This document shows, piece by piece, positions 1-7,585 of a DNA stretch of 64,000 bases (position 1 is the first letter of the stretch; each line of letters opens with the position of its first letter). The position numbers were made by a program, and so were the translations under genes. The notes beneath the pieces were generated by a model. It ran no database searches. It worked only from the letters and a program-made list of their open reading frames with translations, and was not told the DNA's origin. The DNA is from Lachnospiraceae bacterium UBA1712 (GTDB taxonomy: Bacteria > Bacillota > Clostridia > Lachnospirales > Lachnospiraceae), in contig DCJA01000014.1 of NCBI GenBank assembly GCA_002317175.1, forward strand, positions 1 through 64,000, given 5' to 3'.

Positions 1-1361
1 ACATGGTTTGTTTGAGGAAAGTTGTCATAGGCCTGAACAGCCTTTAATTCATAGCCGTGAGCAGAAAGATAATTCAGGTCTCTGGCCAGAGTGGCGCTGT
101 CACAGCTTACATACACTATACGATTTGGCTTCATTTTAAGCATAGTGTTAAGACAGACCTCATCGCAGCCCTTTCTCGGTGGATCTACCATGATGACATC
201 TGGATGCATCATAGCATCATCTGAACCCTCATGGGTTTTATAAAAGTCCGGCAGCACTTCTTCCGCTTTACCTACAAAGAAAGTCGCATTATCAATATTG
301 TTTTTCTTGGCATTATCTCTGGCATTATCGATAGCCTGTGGGATTATCTCCACTCCATACACCTGCTTAGCCTTGCCTGACATGAACAAAGATATGGTTC
401 CTATTCCACAATATAGATCCCATACAGCTTCTTCTCCTGTAAGAGAAGCATAATCAAGAGCCTTACCATACATATTTTTTGTTTGTTGAGGGTTTACCTG
501 GAAAAATGACAATGGTGATATAGAAAACAGCAGATCGCCTATATAATCTTCTATGGTTTCTGATCCCCATATGGTGCAATAATTATCTCCCATTATGACA
601 TTGTCTCTAGCTGTGTTGACACTATAGGAGATGCTTGTCATACCCTCTATCTGCCTCAGAGCAGCTACAAGTTCGTCTGACTTAGCCAGCTTATTGCCAT
701 TGATTACCAGACATACCATGATTTGTCCTGTGCTGAATCCTTTGCGGATTAACACATGACGAACCAGGCCTTTGCCACTGGTCTCATCATATGCAGTGAC
801 CTTATTGTTCTTCATCCAGTTAAGTATGATTTCTAATATCTCTTTGTTTTCTTCGCAGCCCAACAGACAGTCTGTATTGCTTATAATACTATGTGTTCTT
901 CCAGCATAAAATCCTGCTATCAGATTGCCCTCTTTGTCGTATCCTATTGGATACTGTGCCTTATTTCTGTATCTGTATGGTTCCTCCATACCACAGATAG
1001 GTTCCATGATACTGTCTATATATTCTTCGTCGAATCCGCCAATTCTTAACAGATTGTTTCTCACCTTGGCCTGCTTATATTCCAGCTGCTTTTTATAATC
1101 TATTGCCTGAAGTGAACAGCCTCCACACTGTCTTGCTATCGGACACTGTGGCTCAACTCTGTCTGGGGAAGCACTAATAATCTCCTCTAGTCGGGCATAA
1201 GCATAGTTCTTCTTAGCCTTCATAATCTTTACTCTTACTTTATCTCCAGGCAATGCATCCTTTACAAAAAGGGTATAGCCATCTATTTTGCCTATACCCT
1301 CTCCATCATTGCCAATATCAACTATATCAATGACAAGTCTGTCATCTTTCTTATAATCCAT
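1..1361 (-). CDS. rlmD: 23S rRNA (uracil-5-)-methyltransferase, RumA/RlmD type (3' end cut by window)
   Basis: S-adenosylmethionine-dependent enzyme that makes 5-methyluridine in 23S rRNA. I translated it directly: about 453 residues are visible and the frame is still open at base 1, where the text matches the last few residues of the family, so only a short tail is missing. An N-terminal TRAM-like segment (about residues 5-60) is followed by the iron-sulfur cysteines C73-x5-C79-x2-C82, a SAM-binding DLYCGIGT stretch, and the catalytic cysteine in VSCDSATLARDL near residue 419. The ATG at 1361 is preceded by AAAGGAAT. It lies 60 bases downstream of yhaM and is probably the last gene of that operon. 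Whether it modifies one or two uridines (RlmD or RlmCD) cannot be told from sequence. Confidence 0.93.
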   Translation of the reverse strand, partial: MDYKKDDRLVIDIVDIGNDGEGIGKIDGYTLFVKDALPGDKVRVKIMKAKKNYAYARLEEIISASPDRVEPQCPIARQCGGCSLQAIDYKKQLEYKQAKVRNNLLRIGGFDEEYIDSIMEPICGMEEPYRYRNKAQYPIGYDKEGNLIAGFYAGRTHSIISNTDCLLGCEENKEILEIILNWMKNNKVTAYDETSGKGLVRHVLIRKGFSTGQIMVCLVINGNKLAKSDELVAALRQIEGMTSISYSVNTARDNVIMGDNYCTIWGSETIEDYIGDLLFSISPLSFFQVNPQQTKNMYGKALDYASLTGEEAVWDLYCGIGTISLFMSGKAKQVYGVEIIPQAIDNARDNAKKNNIDNATFFVGKAEEVLPDFYKTHEGSDDAMMHPDVIMVDPPRKGCDEVCLNTMLKMKPNRIVYVSCDSATLARDLNYLSAHGYELKAVQAYDNFPQTNH

Positions 1362-1421
1362 ATTTTAATTCCTTTTACTGTCATAAAAGCAGGTTGTTTA
1401 TTTCATACCTTTTATTGTTCA

Positions 1422-2369
1422 CTAATCAGGCATCTTTGTCATTCTGACATTTGTATCCAGAGTTCTCTGGAAGCCTATCCAGTCCTGGCTTGCTGTTGAT
1501 TCCATCAGTTCCTTGAAGGTCTCCATCTTTGCATCTACATTGTCCGCAAAATTAAGAGCAAATGCTTCTACCAGAGCTGGTTTCTTCGGTGAACCATACT
1601 CCAGTTCTCCATGATGTGCCAATATGCAATGCTTAAGTTCATTGCCTAATACCTGTGGAAACCCTGGAATCTCACGGATTCTCTCTCCTACCATCTCTGA
1701 TCCCATTACTATATGTCCAAGGAGATTTCCTTCATCTGAGTAGTCATTGACTGGAAATGCATCCAGCTCACGTACCTTTCCTATATCATGGCAGATGGCT
1801 GCTGTTACCAGAAGATCTCTCTTAAGTATCGGATACTGCTTTGCATAATACTCACATAGAGTTGCCACACTAAGTGTGTGCTCAAGTAGTCCTCCAACAA
1901 ATCCATGATGTACAGACTTGGCTGCAGATGAGAATTTGAATTTCTTTATAAATGCTTCGTCTTCTACAAAGAAACTATTAAGCAGCTTCTTTAAATATTC
2001 ATTTTGTGTTCTATTAATAAGCTTGAGTAGTTCCTGATACATCTCCTCAATGTCACGACTTGAGGTTGGCAGAAAATCAGCTGGATTGTATTCACCCTCT
2101 CGACACAGACGCACTCTTTTGACACTCATCTGAAGTGATCCATTGAACAGGCTTACATCACCCATTACTTCAACATAATCCATGGCGTCAAATTCTGCGA
2201 TTCCAGGACTTGATGGGTCCCATACCTTTGCATCTATTACACCAGTTTTGTCCTGTAATATCAGACTCAGGTAATTCTTTCCATTTTTGGTTACGGCAGC
2301 AGTACGCTGCTTACACATATATATGTCTGCTACTCTGTCTCCGTCATTTAGGTCCTTAATATATTTCAT
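1422..2369 (-). CDS. yhaM: 3'-5' exoribonuclease YhaM family (OB fold + HD domain)
   Basis: Predicted 3'-to-5' exonuclease acting in RNA turnover, and in Bacillus also on DNA. The 315 residues match the family length. An N-terminal OB-fold nucleic-acid-binding domain (about 12-90) precedes an HD metal-dependent hydrolase domain (about 150-290) that carries the His-Asp pair H194-D195 in CHDIGK and further His residues at HHG and LEHT. It starts 3 bases after the end of the HtrA-like gene, and its GGGAGA ribosome-binding site lies inside that gene's end, so the two are probably translationally coupled. The RNA modification genes trmL and rlmD flank it, which gives this operon an RNA-metabolism theme. 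Confidence 0.9.
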   Translation of the reverse strand: MKYIKDLNDGDRVADIYMCKQRTAAVTKNGKNYLSLILQDKTGVIDAKVWDPSSPGIAEFDAMDYVEVMGDVSLFNGSLQMSVKRVRLCREGEYNPADFLPTSSRDIEEMYQELLKLINRTQNEYLKKLLNSFFVEDEAFIKKFKFSSAAKSVHHGFVGGLLEHTLSVATLCEYYAKQYPILKRDLLVTAAICHDIGKVRELDAFPVNDYSDEGNLLGHIVMGSEMVGERIREIPGFPQVLGNELKHCILAHHGELEYGSPKKPALVEAFALNFADNVDAKMETFKELMESTASQDWIGFQRTLDTNVRMTKMPD

Positions 2370-2372
2370 CTG

Positions 2373-3656
2373 CTATTCTCCCAGCGTTACATTAACTTCT
2401 ATTTCTCTATATTCGTCTCCACTCAGTCTCTCCAGCGTGATTGTTACTTCGTCCTGTATAGAATGAGAAGATATTGACTCTGTAAATACTGTAAAGGATG
2501 TAATCTCAAACCCGTCTATCCTGGTTATTACATCTCCACTCTGAATTCCTGCATTCATAGCGGGCGACCCCATCTCTATCTCCATAATAAATGCACCGGC
2601 AGGCACTCCATGGGCTGCAGCATCACTGGTTACATCTGTTCCCGTTACTCCCAGATAAGCTCTGGCTCTTCCATTTGACATACGTTCAATAGTCTTCTTC
2701 AGATCTGAAATACCGATTGCAGATAGTGTAGACTGTGAATATATTTCACTCTTCTGATAGATAAGACCTACTACTTCACCATTAAGATTATATATGAATC
2801 CATTGGATGATGCATTTCCATTCATGTCTGTGGTAAATACATCATAATTGTTATCTACCATGTTGATAGTACTACTCTTTGAGGTTACAATTCCTGTTTC
2901 AATAGAATCCACATTGCCCAATGGTCTGCCTATAGCTACAACTGGTGTAGCAAATAGTCGATTGGTCTTGGAATTACCCAGACTGGCTATAATCGCGGGA
3001 TCAAGTACAGTGGCTGTCAGTTTTGAGGCAGGAACTGCAATGATAGCCAGTCCTGTGTTCTTATCTGTTTCCTTAATTGTTCCCTCTGCTGTAAGCTCAT
3101 TAAAAAAGGTGACTTCTATACTCTCGGAGTTCTTGATTGCATCACTTTCTGTCAGTATCAGAAGTTCTACTCCATTATTGGCAACAATCAGTCCCGTTGT
3201 GGTATCCTGGCTTTCGTAGGAATTGTTGAACCAGTCCACATCCTGGCTAACTCCAGCTACTGTAACTAAGGATTTCTGGCATGCTCTATACATGTCATAG
3301 ACTTCATTACTATAATTAACATAGTCCTCTATACTAGTGGTCTGTCTGTCAGTTTCCTTAATAATAATCTGTGTCTGAGGCTCTTCCCTGTCCTCCAGAA
3401 TCATGTCCTCAGGCGAAGTCTCTTCTTTGTCTGTTGGGATAGTAATCTCATTGGGAACCGGAGTTTCATTGTGAGACAGCAGTTCACTAAATACCGGCTC
3501 CAGCACCAGGAAGGTGATACACGCAAGGACACCAAATATTACAGCCATAGCAGCTGTTATGACTGTTCTTCTAAATAACTTCTTACGGTTAATCGGTCTT
3601 GTTTTTATTCGTTCACGTATGAGTTCATACTCTTCTTTATTATTAATCTCATCCAT
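2373..3656 (-). CDS. membrane-anchored HtrA/DegP-like protein with PDZ domain, apparently catalytically dead
   Basis: The protein has 427 residues: a basic cytoplasmic start, one membrane helix (about 29-52), an acidic linker, a trypsin-like S1C fold (about 110-325) and a C-terminal PDZ domain (about 333-425). It lines up well with HtrA, but the catalytic His position reads Asp (D172, in LTESDAI). Exactly 30 residues later, as in DegP, the catalytic Asp position reads Gly (G202, in NTGLAII). The nucleophile region reads A-S-S-N-G instead of G-N-S-G-G and keeps only S284. I infer a pseudoprotease acting as a binding or sensing protein outside the membrane. No ribosome-binding site precedes the ATG and no other start codon fits. 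A promoter ends 6 bases upstream of the ATG. Confidence 0.85.
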   Translation of the reverse strand: MDEINNKEEYELIRERIKTRPINRKKLFRRTVITAAMAVIFGVLACITFLVLEPVFSELLSHNETPVPNEITIPTDKEETSPEDMILEDREEPQTQIIIKETDRQTTSIEDYVNYSNEVYDMYRACQKSLVTVAGVSQDVDWFNNSYESQDTTTGLIVANNGVELLILTESDAIKNSESIEVTFFNELTAEGTIKETDKNTGLAIIAVPASKLTATVLDPAIIASLGNSKTNRLFATPVVAIGRPLGNVDSIETGIVTSKSSTINMVDNNYDVFTTDMNGNASSNGFIYNLNGEVVGLIYQKSEIYSQSTLSAIGISDLKKTIERMSNGRARAYLGVTGTDVTSDAAAHGVPAGAFIMEIEMGSPAMNAGIQSGDVITRIDGFEITSFTVFTESISSHSIQDEVTITLERLSGDEYREIEVNVTLGE

Positions 3657-3662
3657 AAAAAC

Positions 3663-3691
3663 AGTATACTTTGTGCCTTTCCTTTTGTCTA
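3663..3691 (-). promoter_or_regulatory. sigma-A-type promoter immediately before the HtrA-like gene
   Basis: Read on the minus strand, the -35 is TAGACA (3686-3691), the spacer is 17 bases and the -10 is TATACT (3663-3668). Only six bases separate the -10 from the ATG at 3656, so transcription would begin at about the A of the start codon and give a leaderless message. The hexamers are seen directly; their use is inferred. Confidence 0.55.
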
Positions 3692-3709
3692 CATCAGTGC
3701 CTTTGCAGG

Positions 3710-4204
3710 CTATTCCTTCCAGTGAAGGCGATGAAGTTCTCCTGCAAGCTGCATGCTCTCATAATTCTGCTGTCTCAATGCCTCATATAACACAATTGCT
3801 ACCGAATTAGAAAGATTAAGACTTCTTATCTGATCCAGCATAGGAATTCTGATGCAGCTGTCTTCATAATCTACCAGTATCTCTTCTGGAATACCTGCGC
3901 TTTCCTTTCCAAACATAATATAATCATCCGGACCAAACTTCACATCACTATATACCTGCTTGGCTTTGGTTGTTGCCATCCAGATTTTGGCATTAGGATT
4001 CTTCTCCAGAAATTCCTCGAAATTCATATATCTACGCACATCAAGATCTTTCCAGTAATCCATGCCTGCGCGCTTCAGTTCTTTTTCTCCGATCCTGAAT
4101 CCCAGAGGCTCTATCAGATGCAATACTGTACCTGTTGCCACGCAGGTTCTTCCTATATTTCCTGTATTTGCCGGAATCTCCGGCTGATGAAGTACTATAT
4201 TCAT
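3710..4204 (-). CDS. trmL: tRNA (cytidine/uridine-34 2'-O)-methyltransferase TrmL (SPOUT family)
   Basis: SAM-dependent methyltransferase of the TrmL/YibK/CspR group, which 2'-O-methylates the wobble nucleotide of certain leucine tRNAs. At 164 residues it has the usual single-domain SPOUT length. The N-terminal stretch with HQPEIPANTGNIGRT and the C-terminal knot motifs GKESAGIPEEIL and IRSLNLSNSVAIVLYEAL are all present. Its ATG overlaps the stop of the upstream AIR-synthase-like gene by four bases (ATGA), so translation is probably coupled. A 53-base gap with a promoter separates it from the HtrA-like gene downstream. Confidence 0.93.
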   Translation of the reverse strand: MNIVLHQPEIPANTGNIGRTCVATGTVLHLIEPLGFRIGEKELKRAGMDYWKDLDVRRYMNFEEFLEKNPNAKIWMATTKAKQVYSDVKFGPDDYIMFGKESAGIPEEILVDYEDSCIRIPMLDQIRSLNLSNSVAIVLYEALRQQNYESMQLAGELHRLHWKE

Positions 4205-5211
4205 GCTGTAATTACCTTCAATATCTCGTCGCCATTGGCGGGTTCCAGGAAACGGCTTTCATCGTCCCTGATTACACATTTGTCTATGTTATCTGTTGTT
4301 CTTCCTATAATAGTCGCATTAATCTCCTGAGCTCGAATACGTCTTACCAGTTCCTCTGCCTGTGAACTGACAATAAGCATTGAACCATCTCCTCTGAGTC
4401 TGTATGGATTGATATCAAAAAATTCACACACCTCTATACTTTCCTGAAGTACCGGAATATCATTCAGCTCCACATTACAGCCACAGCCAAGTGCTCCACA
4501 TATTTCCCAAAGTGCGGTAAAGACTCCTCCTCCGGCCACATCATGCATCATCACAGTACCTGGACAAATCTGTGCTATTCTCGCCTCAGGGCTGATATCT
4601 ATAAACTGATCAAGGCCAATTGCTTCATCCACATAGTAGGCTGGCAGTCGACTGATTAACTCCTCACGCATTTCTCTTGCAATTACCGAAGTCCCCTCCA
4701 GTGCCATCCACTTGGTCATGACAATTCCTAGTCCTGCCTTTTGTGTAGAGTCTTCTGCCTTCTGATCATTGTCAGCAACTACTTCTGTTTTGCTTCCTAG
4801 AGCAGTTACACTGATTACTGGATTGAGCAGTCCCTGAACATATTCAGTATGGCCTCCTGCAATCGGAACAGCATTTTTCTCTGCCGCTTCGCAAGCCTGC
4901 TTCATTATCTCTTTGAGTTTAATCTCACGATAACTGTCTGGCATAGATATGGATAGCATAATGCTTCCTGGCTGCACACCCTGTGCCCAAAGATTATTAC
5001 ATGCCTGTGATATAGCATGTGAGCAGGCTCTCTGGTCTTTATATGCCACATATCCAATAGCCAGCCCTATTCCATCACCTGCACTTATATTATCCAAAAA
5101 GGCGCAGTCTAAACTGCTAGACGCGCCTGTAATTCCAACTTTATTCTGCTCAATAGGTTTTATAACGGAACGTTTAAGAACCGTCTCACTTATCTTACCT
5201 ACGTTTCTCAT
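4201..5211 (-). CDS. AIR synthase-related protein (HypE/PurM-like fold)
   Basis: A 336-residue protein of the PurM/HypE/SelD superfamily, ATP-binding enzymes that phosphorylate or dehydrate a small substrate. The N-terminal half carries the acidic active-site region and PIAGGHTEYV. The C-terminal half has MHDVAGGGVFTALWE and the RLRGDGSMLI stretch typical of HypE-like members. The C terminus lacks the terminal cysteine of true HypE and no hydrogenase maturation gene is in the window, so a role in hydrogenase assembly is unlikely; the substrate is unknown. I place the start at the ATG at 5211, which shares a base with the upstream stop (TGATG). A TTG one codon earlier is less likely. Confidence 0.8.
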   Translation of the reverse strand: MRNVGKISETVLKRSVIKPIEQNKVGITGASSSLDCAFLDNISAGDGIGLAIGYVAYKDQRACSHAISQACNNLWAQGVQPGSIMLSISMPDSYREIKLKEIMKQACEAAEKNAVPIAGGHTEYVQGLLNPVISVTALGSKTEVVADNDQKAEDSTQKAGLGIVMTKWMALEGTSVIAREMREELISRLPAYYVDEAIGLDQFIDISPEARIAQICPGTVMMHDVAGGGVFTALWEICGALGCGCNVELNDIPVLQESIEVCEFFDINPYRLRGDGSMLIVSSQAEELVRRIRAQEINATIIGRTTDNIDKCVIRDDESRFLEPANGDEILKVITA

Positions 5212-6692
5212 CAAGGATCTCCAACTACTTCTGTTTGTGGTACGCTCTGAGCAGATGCCCTCTGCGCCGCAATCGCATTTGCTGTTGCCTTTGTCTGATC
5301 AATACTACCTGTAGCTATAGCTGCCTGAATCTGATTATATTCATCAGGATTGTCTGTTCCAACTCCAACAACCAAAGTTCTTGGCGTCATCTTATAACTA
5401 CTCTTATTTATATCCTTCTCACTCTCAACTACGCCATCAACAGTAACCACCTTGATATACTTGGCCTTGATTCCAGCATGTGAAGATGTGATTGAAGTAT
5501 AACCAATCGGCTTACCAGCATCCTGAACTATGCTTTCATAATCCGCTACTGTTCTCTCCAGCACTTCACTTCTGAAGGATACGACTCTGTTTGAAGGTCT
5601 GTCCTCAACACCATAGATATTGAATGTTATAGTCTTCTCTGCTGTTGTATAACCCTCAATATATATCGGATAACTCTTATTATTTGTGAATTTAAAGTCC
5701 TTACCTGAAGATTCAGCTATTGCAGCATCTCCTGAAGCAGGAACATAATCTACAATCATGGAATGGTTGGATCTTTCATCCACCTGTAGTTCTGCCAAAA
5801 GAACTGCATTGTACAGAGTTGATGATACCTGACAGATACCTCCACCAAATGTATCAACTACAAGTCCATTCATATATGAACCAGCCAGCTCATATCCATT
5901 TTCCGCATTAAATGGTACCAGATGCTTAAGCACAGAGAACTGCTCTCCTGGATAAAGAGTGGCTCCTGTAATAAGTCGACATCCATTCTCGACATTCTTA
6001 ACACGTGCTGCACTGGATTTCTTGTACTCTGTTGTGTAAGTACCAATGATATCACTTAACTGAGTCAGTTCTTCAGAACTGCCCATTGGCTCACTCACTG
6101 TTGAAGGAATGTCAATTACTTCATCTCCACGACTCCATGAATTAACCAGATAATCATATATCTTGTCTGCTGCGTTAGGATCAACAACTACACCTTCCTG
6201 ACCCTTGGTTACTTCTATACCATTGGCAGTTTTCTCCAACTGGTAATTAACAGCCTCCTGGTTGAGTTCATCAATATGACTGTCTATAAGATCATTGACC
6301 TTGTTCTTATCAAATGCAAGTTCTATTTTATAATTGATATTCTCAAGTTCAATATCCTTGGCTGCTTTATATCTCTGCCATACGTTACCACTACTTCCAA
6401 AACCAGCTGCTTCTTCTACTATTTCAGAATTTGTCCAGGTCATACCAAGATCGGATGGATGCACCTCATACTCTATACCGGTAGCACCTTTAAAAGTCAG
6501 TACAGACTCCGACCATGTATTTACTTCATCAGTGATTACCTGCTTTGCCTTCTCTGCAGTCATCCCCGATATATCCATTCCATCAATATAAATTCCCTTG
6601 CTAATTGTGGAAGCATGAGTCTGTAATACAACTCCGTTTACAACAAAAAAGCAAGCTAAAATCGTCATAATAATAAGACCTAGCTTTTTCAT
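5211..6692 (-). CDS. VanW-family exported protein with peptidoglycan-binding-like domain
   Basis: A 493-residue surface protein. An N-terminal signal or anchor helix (about 3-22) precedes a PG_binding_4-like region (about 40-205) and a VanW domain (about 215-350) with the diagnostic FGGGICQVSSTLYNAVL. A C-terminal beta-rich, possibly G5-like, segment ends in an Ala/Gln-rich tail. VanW proteins occur with cell-wall genes, but their biochemical role is not established. The frame could extend 15 codons upstream, but the Met at 6692 begins a normal signal sequence (MKKLGLIIM), so I chose it. A microprotein gene lies 37 bases upstream on the same strand, and the stop codon overlaps the next gene's start. 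Confidence 0.87.
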   Translation of the reverse strand: MKKLGLIIMTILACFFVVNGVVLQTHASTISKGIYIDGMDISGMTAEKAKQVITDEVNTWSESVLTFKGATGIEYEVHPSDLGMTWTNSEIVEEAAGFGSSGNVWQRYKAAKDIELENINYKIELAFDKNKVNDLIDSHIDELNQEAVNYQLEKTANGIEVTKGQEGVVVDPNAADKIYDYLVNSWSRGDEVIDIPSTVSEPMGSSEELTQLSDIIGTYTTEYKKSSAARVKNVENGCRLITGATLYPGEQFSVLKHLVPFNAENGYELAGSYMNGLVVDTFGGGICQVSSTLYNAVLLAELQVDERSNHSMIVDYVPASGDAAIAESSGKDFKFTNNKSYPIYIEGYTTAEKTITFNIYGVEDRPSNRVVSFRSEVLERTVADYESIVQDAGKPIGYTSITSSHAGIKAKYIKVVTVDGVVESEKDINKSSYKMTPRTLVVGVGTDNPDEYNQIQAAIATGSIDQTKATANAIAAQRASAQSVPQTEVVGDP

Positions 6693-6729
6693 CTGTAGTT
6701 CATTCTCTTTTATTTTAAAATGTGTTAGT

Positions 6730-6837
6730 CTATACAAGAGTAGTTAAAAGCAATGGTAAAATCATTGCTAAAACAAGGAATATAATAATAATTGTAGAGA
6801 CTATTTTCTTAGTTTTTTTATTGTTCATATTAAACAT
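6730..6837 (-). CDS. 35-residue single-pass membrane microprotein
   Basis: I found this short reading frame by reading the minus strand of the vanW upstream region. It encodes 35 residues from ATG 6837, or 32 from the in-frame ATG at 6828. A lysine-rich head (NNKKTKK) is followed by an uninterrupted hydrophobic helix, which is the layout of bacterial single-pass microproteins. AAGGA lies about 12 bases before the first ATG. A good promoter sits 49 bases upstream and the VanW gene follows 37 bases downstream, so the two are probably cotranscribed. I cannot assign a function. The layout recalls membrane microproteins such as Prli42 but I claim no homology. The AT-rich setting leaves some risk that it is chance. 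Confidence 0.6.
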   Translation of the reverse strand: MFNMNNKKTKKIVSTIIIIFLVLAMILPLLLTTLV

Positions 6838-6885
6838 ATTTTTTATTTGTCCTTTATGCAATTTTACATACATTCTACGAAAGGA

Positions 6886-6914
6886 ATTATATATGAAATA
6901 TCCCTTCTTTGCAA
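6886..6914 (-). promoter_or_regulatory. promoter for the microprotein-vanW operon
   Basis: On the minus strand, TTGCAA (6909-6914), a 17-base spacer and a perfect TATAAT (6886-6891). The promoter overlaps the ribosome-binding site and first codons of the divergent gene at 6893, so the two transcription units may interfere with each other. Confidence 0.65.
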
Positions 6915-7501
6915 GCTTTCTTGTGCTTTGTGCTCTGTTTTATCACAACAGAAAAAAAGCTGACCGAAACAGCGAAAAAATCATGCGCGATTACTTCGAT
7001 CGAGAGAACGAAGCCAACAATACAAGAAAACAGCCACTGGATAATCTTGACTATATTTCTGTGCCCTTTGACAGCTTCCCAACAGATGTTTTAACGGAGG
7101 ATCCCGTGGTGGCAGAATGTATATCTACTATCAAGTCACTTATGGAAGAATCAATAGTGAATTTTACTGGTCAGACCAACACAGATCTAAAACTTGCCTA
7201 TGGTCCTGCCAATCTTCCATTTCTCCAGAAATGTGACTTTAACTTCTCCAGCCTGGTCACTTCGCTTCACCGCTGGGCCAAGCAGTTATTTGAAGCAGGA
7301 TATCATAATGAAGCTCTGCTTTTGTGTGAATATGCCATCAGCATTCATGCCGATATCAGCGGAATATACTATATGGCCGCAGACATTTATATCGAGGAAG
7401 ATCAGCCAGAAAAGATCACTGACCTGATTAGCTCAGCTGAGTCACTCGATTCTGCAATGAAAACCAGTATAATTAAAACACTTAAATCTAAAGAGCGCTA
7501 A
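6893..7501 (+). CDS. conserved-looking hypothetical protein with N-terminal membrane segment
   Basis: I do not recognise a named family. The 202-residue product starts with a short hydrophobic segment (about 3-17) and then has a basic/acidic linker. Its C-terminal half (about 130-200) is helical and rich in Ala, Tyr and Leu, with the look of one or two TPR-like hairpins (AGYHNEALLLCEYAI, IYYMAADIYIEEDQPEK). The frame is open back to 6722, but the ATG at 6893 has an AAAGGAATT ribosome-binding site, while the upstream extension is AT-rich and overlaps the microprotein gene on the other strand. It ends at a perfect palindromic terminator shared with the convergent phosphorylase gene. Confidence 0.7.
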   Translation: MKYPFFASFLVLCALFYHNRKKADRNSEKIMRDYFDRENEANNTRKQPLDNLDYISVPFDSFPTDVLTEDPVVAECISTIKSLMEESIVNFTGQTNTDLKLAYGPANLPFLQKCDFNFSSLVTSLHRWAKQLFEAGYHNEALLLCEYAISIHADISGIYYMAADIYIEEDQPEKITDLISSAESLDSAMKTSIIKTLKSKER

Positions 7502-7507
7502 ATCTAA

Positions 7508-7533
7508 AAAGGAGCTGCAATTGCAGCTCCTTT
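7508..7533. terminator. bidirectional intrinsic terminator
   Basis: A perfect 26-base palindrome with arms AAAGGAGCTGCAA and TTGCAGCTCCTTT. It lies between the convergent genes ending at 7501 (plus) and 7586 (minus), with short A/T runs on both sides, and can serve both. Confidence 0.8.
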
Positions 7534-7585
7534 GTCATTGTCTTAGCTAGGAATGAGTTCCCATCAGGATCTATGTCCTTTAGGA

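Noticed and set aside
4201..5211. Hydrogenase maturation gene hypE
   Set aside because: The C-terminal Cys is missing and no other hyp genes are in the window.
6722..6892. 57-codon N-terminal extension of the gene at 6893
   Set aside because: AT-rich, lies on the promoter and microprotein region, while a good ribosome-binding site precedes 6893.
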